53,336 bases of DNA, taken from Methanosaeta sp. PtaU1.Bin060. GTDB taxonomy: Archaea > Halobacteriota > Methanosarcinia > Methanotrichales > Methanotrichaceae. The number at the start of each line of letters is the position of its first letter. Position 1 is the first letter of the stretch. The stretch covers positions 1-53,336 of the forward strand of contig MVRK01000018.1 of the NCBI GenBank assembly GCA_002067365.1. The letters run 5' to 3'. The position numbers were made by a program, and so were the translations under genes. Positions 49,810 through 53,336 of this stretch are shown here, piece by piece. The notes under the pieces are model-generated. The model did not search any database. It was not told the origin of the DNA and worked only from the letters and a program-made list of their open reading frames with translations.

Positions 49810-50997
49810 TCAGGCGATCTTCATCTCCCTGTGCGCAGCCAGGATCTCGTCTGCCAGCCGGTCAAGTGCCCGGAAGTCTGCCTCCTTGGGATGGCCCTTG
49901 GCGACCACTGGTTCCAGGAGCTTCAGCTTCAGGCCTGACAGGGCCGCAGCTATCTGCTCCACCATCTTTCCACCCCAGCCGAAAGAGCCTATCACAGAGG
50001 CGAATCTCGTCTTGGGGCGAAGCGCATTGGCGAGGATGCTCGCGTAAAGGGCCAGCGGATGCGCCCCCGCGAGGATAGTCGGAGTGCCTATGACCACAGT
50101 GGCGGCATCGACCAACGCCTCTGCCAGCTCTCCCGAGTCGTAGGCTGTGAGGTCAAAGCGCTTCACTGCAACCCCGCGGGCGATGAGGGCATCCACCAGG
50201 TAATCGACCATGATCCTCGTGGCTCCGTGCATGCTCACATACGGGATGACAACCTCGTTCTTCACATCATCTGACGACCAATCTCGATAGGCATCGAGGA
50301 TGAACTGTGGCCTATCGTAGAGAGGTCCGTGGCTGGGAGCTATCACATCAATCTTGAGATCGCTTATCCTGACCAGGTGTCTCTTGATGTTCTGCCTGAA
50401 GGGCATCATGATCTCGGCATAATACCTCTTGGCCGACTCGTAAACCGTCGCTTCATCAGTGGCATATAGGTCGCTTGTGGCGAGGTGAGAGCCGAGAAAA
50501 TCGCATGTGAAGAGGACCTTCTCCTCCGGCAGGTAGGTGAAGATTGTGTCGGGCCAGTGGACCCAGGGAGCATGGATGAACTGAAGGGTTTTGTCGCCAA
50601 GGGAGATCTTTTCGCCGTCCTTGACCTCTCGAACTCGATCCAGGGTCGCAAGAGAGAACTCCTGCAGCAGCTCAAGGCACCTGCCAGATGCTAGGACCTT
50701 CGCCTCGGGGTAGGCATCCAGAAGACCCTTGATGGTTCCCGAGTGATCCTGCTCAGCGTGCTGAGAGACTATGTAGTCGATCTTCCTTGTGCCGAGCGCT
50801 TCGAGGTTTCCGAGAAGCACATCAGCCTTGGTAGCATCCACAGCATCGATCAGGGCTGTCTTCTCGCTCCCCGAAACAATGTAGGAGTTGTAGCTTGTCC
50901 CTTTGGGCAGAGGGATGAGGGCATCGAAGAGGCGTCTATCCCAATCGATGGCTCCGACCCACTGCACTCCCTGCCTGATCTCCCGAATAAGCGCCAC
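49810..50997 (-). CDS. fprA: A-type flavoprotein FprA (rubredoxin- or F420H2-dependent O2/NO reductase)
   Basis: 395 residues from GTG 50997; the frame is open to 51072 through the rubredoxin gene in another phase. Diiron metallo-beta-lactamase domain: 'IVSQHAEQDHSGTIKGLL' (HxExD), 'WVHWPDTIF', 'FTCDFLGSH', 'APSHGPLY'. C-terminal flavodoxin domain (from residue 250): 'VIPYVSMHGATRIMVDYLVD' FMN phosphate loop, 'VIGTPTILAGAHP', and 'SFGWGGKMVEQI'. It reduces O2 to water, protecting anaerobes. It begins 1 nt after the rubredoxin stop, with GAGGAGATGG as ribosome site. Confidence 0.96.
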   Translation of the reverse strand: MALIREIRQGVQWVGAIDWDRRLFDALIPLPKGTSYNSYIVSGSEKTALIDAVDATKADVLLGNLEALGTRKIDYIVSQHAEQDHSGTIKGLLDAYPEAKVLASGRCLELLQEFSLATLDRVREVKDGEKISLGDKTLQFIHAPWVHWPDTIFTYLPEEKVLFTCDFLGSHLATSDLYATDEATVYESAKRYYAEIMMPFRQNIKRHLVRISDLKIDVIAPSHGPLYDRPQFILDAYRDWSSDDVKNEVVIPYVSMHGATRIMVDYLVDALIARGVAVKRFDLTAYDSGELAEALVDAATVVIGTPTILAGAHPLALYASILANALRPKTRFASVIGSFGWGGKMVEQIAAALSGLKLKLLEPVVAKGHPKEADFRALDRLADEILAAHREMKIA

Positions 50998-50998
50998 A

Positions 50999-51172
50999 CT
51001 AAGCCATCTCCTCAAAATCGCTTTTCGGGGCTCCGCATCGCGGACAGGTCCAATCATCGGGCAGATCTTCAAAGGGCGTTCCCGCAGCTATTCCCGATCC
51101 CGGATCGCCCTTCTCTGGATCGTAGATATAGCCGCAGACTCTGCACTTATACTTCGAGGCGATTGATATCAC
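50999..51172 (-). CDS. Rubredoxin
   Basis: 57 residues, below common ORF cut-offs. Two iron ligand pairs: '[20 protein letters not shown]' and '[20 protein letters not shown]'. Spacing between pairs is canonical (about 30 residues). GTG at 51170-51172 is the start. Stop TAG at 50999-51001 is followed by one nt and the FprA GTG, so this rubredoxin is its likely electron donor. The upstream promoter lies in the AT-rich 51210-51400. Confidence 0.96.
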   Translation of the reverse strand: MISIASKYKCRVCGYIYDPEKGDPGSGIAAGTPFEDLPDDWTCPRCGAPKSDFEEMA

Positions 51173-51417
51173 ATCCTTTTACTTCTGAAGGGCATGCGTC
51201 ATCGAGTCCTTCGCTAAATTATAAGAACTCTAAGGTATTTAGATCGATCGCATTATCTGCACTTTTAATCCTGAGGGGGTCGTTTTTCTTCGATCATCCT
51301 GGAGATGACATTTCGAGATCTTCAACGGAAATGAGATTTCTAGGATGATACAATAGCTGCTATGGATCGATCGAATTACGAGATGGTAATCGAAAACGGG
51401 CTATCGAGTCTGAAAGA

Positions 51418-51909
51418 TCATACGCCCCGCTGCATCCACACCACATCGAACTCTCGCCCCATCTTTCGACCGATGCCGACGAATCTGCCGCACTCGACGA
51501 ATCCGTTCTTCTTGTGAAAGGCAATGCTCTGCGAATTCAGAGAGGATATGCTGGCGAGGATTATGGCGATCCCCATATTCTTTGCATCCTGCAAAAGGCG
51601 ATCCAGTATCATCTGGCCGATGCCTTTCCCGACATGTTCGGATGATACGAAGTTCGTGATCTCCGCAGCCTGCGAGAATGTTGAGATGGGGCTGTAGGGG
51701 CGCAGGCATCCGAAGCCGACGACCCTGCCGTTTTGGTCTCTGGCAACAAGGAACGGATAGCCCCGGGTCAAACTTAATAGAGACTGGAAGAACTCAGAGG
51801 GGACCTTGCTCTCAGGATAGGCGGCGAAGCTCTTCGCCACATAGTAGTTGAATAGGTCGATCACCTGATCGCCGTCTTCGGCTGAGACCTCATCGAGCTT
51901 GAAGAACAT
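51418..51909 (-). CDS. GNAT family N-acetyltransferase
   Basis: 163 residues with the GNAT fold: 'GRVVGFGCLRPYSPISTFSQ' (beta4), acetyl-CoA-binding motif 'VSSEHVGKGIGQMILDRLLQ' (Q/R-x-x-G-x-G variant V-G-K-G-I-G), and 'QSIAFHKKNGFVECGRFVGI' (motif B). The 'FHKKNGF' end is typical of phosphinothricin-acetyltransferase-like (Bar/PhnO) members. Acceptor unknown. Confidence 0.92.
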   Translation of the reverse strand: MFFKLDEVSAEDGDQVIDLFNYYVAKSFAAYPESKVPSEFFQSLLSLTRGYPFLVARDQNGRVVGFGCLRPYSPISTFSQAAEITNFVSSEHVGKGIGQMILDRLLQDAKNMGIAIILASISSLNSQSIAFHKKNGFVECGRFVGIGRKMGREFDVVWMQRGV

Positions 51910-52131
51910 GCATCATCATATCACAAATCTATGATTCATATAATCTTTTGCTGATTTTGCCGATCGTGCTTTCATGGCTATAAAAAAGGGAGATAGGTCG
52001 CTTCATCCAGGACCTGATTCGTGGCCCTATGCGCACCTCATATCATCCGCGGGCTGTATAGTCTTTCGAGGAGCATCTTGCCGGGATGGGCGACAAGCGA
52101 GGACCTTCTCAGATGCATCCTTGAAGAGGGC

Positions 52132-52926
52132 TTAGGATGGGCCCTGATACCCCAGCTCCTTGGACTTGGCAAAGGCCGCACTGGATTTGGCGCTCCTGCC
52201 CAGCCATTTGAAGGCCACTCCCTTGTTGTGCCAGGCATCCGCATTGCTTGGATCGATATCAGTGGCATTGTTATATGCTTCTAGGGCATCATTGAATTCA
52301 AAGAGGGCGGTGAAGGAGTTTCCCTTGTTGATCCACGCGTCGGCCGACTTTGGATCGATCTCCAGGGAAGTGTTGTATGCCTGAAGGGCTTCATTGCTCC
52401 TTCCCATGTGATCGAGAACCAGGCCCTTGTCGTTCCATGCCTTAGCAGACTTCGGGTCCAGTTCGATGGTCTTGTTGAATGCTTCTAGGGCATCATGATC
52501 CTTTCCCTGCCGGTATAGAGCAAAGCCCTTGCTCAGCCATGCATCGGCATCTTTTGGATTTATCTTGATAGCCTCATTGTAGGATTTGATAGCCTCATCG
52601 TATCTGCCAAGGTCCAGGAGGGCATTGCCCTGGTTGTACCAGGCCTCTTCGAACTGAGGATTTATCTTCACTGCCTCAGCATATGATTTCACTGCCTCTT
52701 CCCTCAGTCCTTCTGCAAAGAGAGAAATTCCTCTGTTGTTCCATGCCTCTGCCAGCTGCGGATAAAGTTTGATGGCTGCGTCGAAAGCATTCACGGATTC
52801 GTTGTATTTTCCCAGGCTGTAAAGAGTATTGCCTTCCTTGAACCAGTCGTTCACCGTCATTTGACCAAGGGCTGTCATGCATAACACAGCCAAGGATAGC
52901 AAAATCAATCCGGATCTGATGCTCAC
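52132..52926 (-). CDS. Secreted tetratricopeptide-repeat protein
   Basis: 264 residues from GTG 52926 (TTG 52929 is closer to GGTGGGAT but too near it). Signal peptide 'GLILLSLAVLCMTALGQ' followed by seven TPR units of 34 residues: each 'AW..KG..L...G...EA...Y..A...(N/D)P' (for example 'AWYNQGNALLDLGRYDEAIK'). The regular array with no linker should form one superhelix. It is a paralogue of the 16787-17563 protein, which has a shorter array and a linker. Role: protein binding outside the membrane; partner unknown. Confidence 0.9.
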   Translation of the reverse strand: MSIRSGLILLSLAVLCMTALGQMTVNDWFKEGNTLYSLGKYNESVNAFDAAIKLYPQLAEAWNNRGISLFAEGLREEAVKSYAEAVKINPQFEEAWYNQGNALLDLGRYDEAIKSYNEAIKINPKDADAWLSKGFALYRQGKDHDALEAFNKTIELDPKSAKAWNDKGLVLDHMGRSNEALQAYNTSLEIDPKSADAWINKGNSFTALFEFNDALEAYNNATDIDPSNADAWHNKGVAFKWLGRSAKSSAAFAKSKELGYQGPS

Positions 52927-53080
52927 CAATATCCCACCATGCGGCGTCTCTTTAGCCGATCAAGACAAAAAGTTTTGCGTAGCCTCGATCAATTTCTAGA
53001 TCTGCAATTCGTATCAAATCACCTTATCACAGGAATCAAAGGGGAATGATACTGCAGCCCCTTGGAAGATCTCGAAGAAT

Positions 53081-53257
53081 GTGCCAGGGCCTCAGCCGGG
53101 CCAAGCATCCATGAAATTTGCGACATCAGTGCCCCAAGCTGTGGCACCAGCGCCCAAGATCACGGCCCAGGATGACGATCGATCGGCGGGCGAGGCCGAC
53201 CTGGAGCCCAGAGAGCCTGCAGTTCCAGGATGCTCGAAAGGCCAGGGGAGACTGTGA
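53081..53257 (+). pseudogene. Possible remnant of an exported protein
   Basis: A frame open from about 53000 to the TGA at 53255 has protein-like composition: 'NVPGPQPGQASMKFATSVPQ', then Ala/Pro and acidic stretches and 'EPAVPGCSKGQG'. No ribosome site precedes the GTG 53081 or ATG 53111, and the upstream part lacks a start. It could be the decayed end of a secreted protein gene, or chance. The rest of 52930-53304 is the promoter region of two divergent genes. Confidence 0.25.
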
Positions 53258-53304
53258 TGGCGAGGTGAGATATTTAATCATGAAATTCAAAGGATGGAGC
53301 ATTC

Positions 53305-53336
53305 ATGAAAGCGTATCTGAAGAGACGCCTCCTGGA
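53305..53336 (+). CDS. Start of a gene cut by the right edge
   Basis: ATG at 53305 opens MKAYLKRRLL and the frame stays open to the window edge. ATATTTAA near 53270-53277 is a TATA box about 28 nt before it. A second ATG at 53279 is open in another frame to the edge. Only 10 codons are visible, so no function can be given. Confidence 0.4.
   Translation, partial: MKAYLKRRLL

Overview
The window reads as euryarchaeal chromosome, most likely from a methanogen of the Methanothrix (Methanosaeta)/Methanosarcinales type. The domain is clear from the genes: ribosomal proteins L44e and S27e, aIF2-alpha, Nop10, SecD/SecF, the archaeal CoA branch (pantoate kinase plus 4-phosphopantoate-beta-alanine ligase), a UbiA-family archaeal-lipid prenyltransferase, archaeal D-aminoacyl-tRNA deacylase, HPS-RraA, and an elongator tRNA-Met split by a bulge-helix-bulge intron. 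TATA boxes lie about 25-30 nt upstream of starts and GGTGAT/GAGG ribosome sites are common. The genus is an inference from overall gene style (many secreted Asn/Tyr/Gly-rich proteins and TPR proteins, FprA-rubredoxin, indolepyruvate oxidoreductase); no methanogenesis gene is present to prove it.

Layout. 1-1.2 kb: IS200/IS605-type TnpB gene with terminal hairpins and an orphan second end. 1.5-5.3 kb: winged-helix regulators, prenyltransferase, dtdA coupled to a tandem-duplicated HTH protein. 5.4-9.9 kb: metallo-beta-lactamase fold protein, purB, a tiny membrane protein, a CheY-like receiver, a SemiSWEET. 10-12.8 kb: overlapping CoA operon coaBC-pok-pps, then the intron-bearing tRNA-Met. 13.2-19.4 kb: exported and unusual proteins (DUF4139-like, clostripain-like, TPR, an alpha/beta-hydrolase-like secreted protein). 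19.5-26.2 kb: sodium:solute symporter preceded by a 30-codon overlapping membrane ORF, divergent from iorA-iorB-paaK-like-radical SAM. 26.2-28.5 kb: gene-poor, with a small regulator pair. 28.5-34.2 kb: alkaline-phosphatase-fold protein with an apparently permuted motif order, RecJ-like DHH protein, dapF, and HPS-RraA that appears to start at ATT. 34.4-37.4 kb: secF-secD, a terminator hairpin, a 15-bp tandem repeat, and a 58-aa tail-anchored protein. 37.8-42.2 kb: one long leftward housekeeping run rpl44e-rps27e-aif2A-nop10-pac2-pmbA-prs with mostly 4-nt overlaps. 42.5-53.3 kb: secreted proteins, HAD hydrolase, pyrF, larC, ogg, toast-rack-like lipoprotein, TSUP permease, rubredoxin-fprA, GNAT, a second TPR protein, and a gene cut by the right edge.

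How the genes work together. The CoA operon holds three archaeal-route steps. IorAB and the PaaK-like ligase form a plausible route from aryl-2-oxoacids to aryl-acyl-CoA or back. Rubredoxin and FprA form an oxygen-detoxifying pair. The translation/H-ACA/PAC2 run is a typical archaeal growth operon. No prophage, integrated plasmid, CRISPR array or defence island is visible apart from the TnpB element. Less ordinary signals are the ATT start, three genes of 30-58 codons missed by length cut-offs, two independent 15-bp-period tandem repeats, a 12-bp perfect inverted repeat after ogg, and the permuted phosphatase-like protein.
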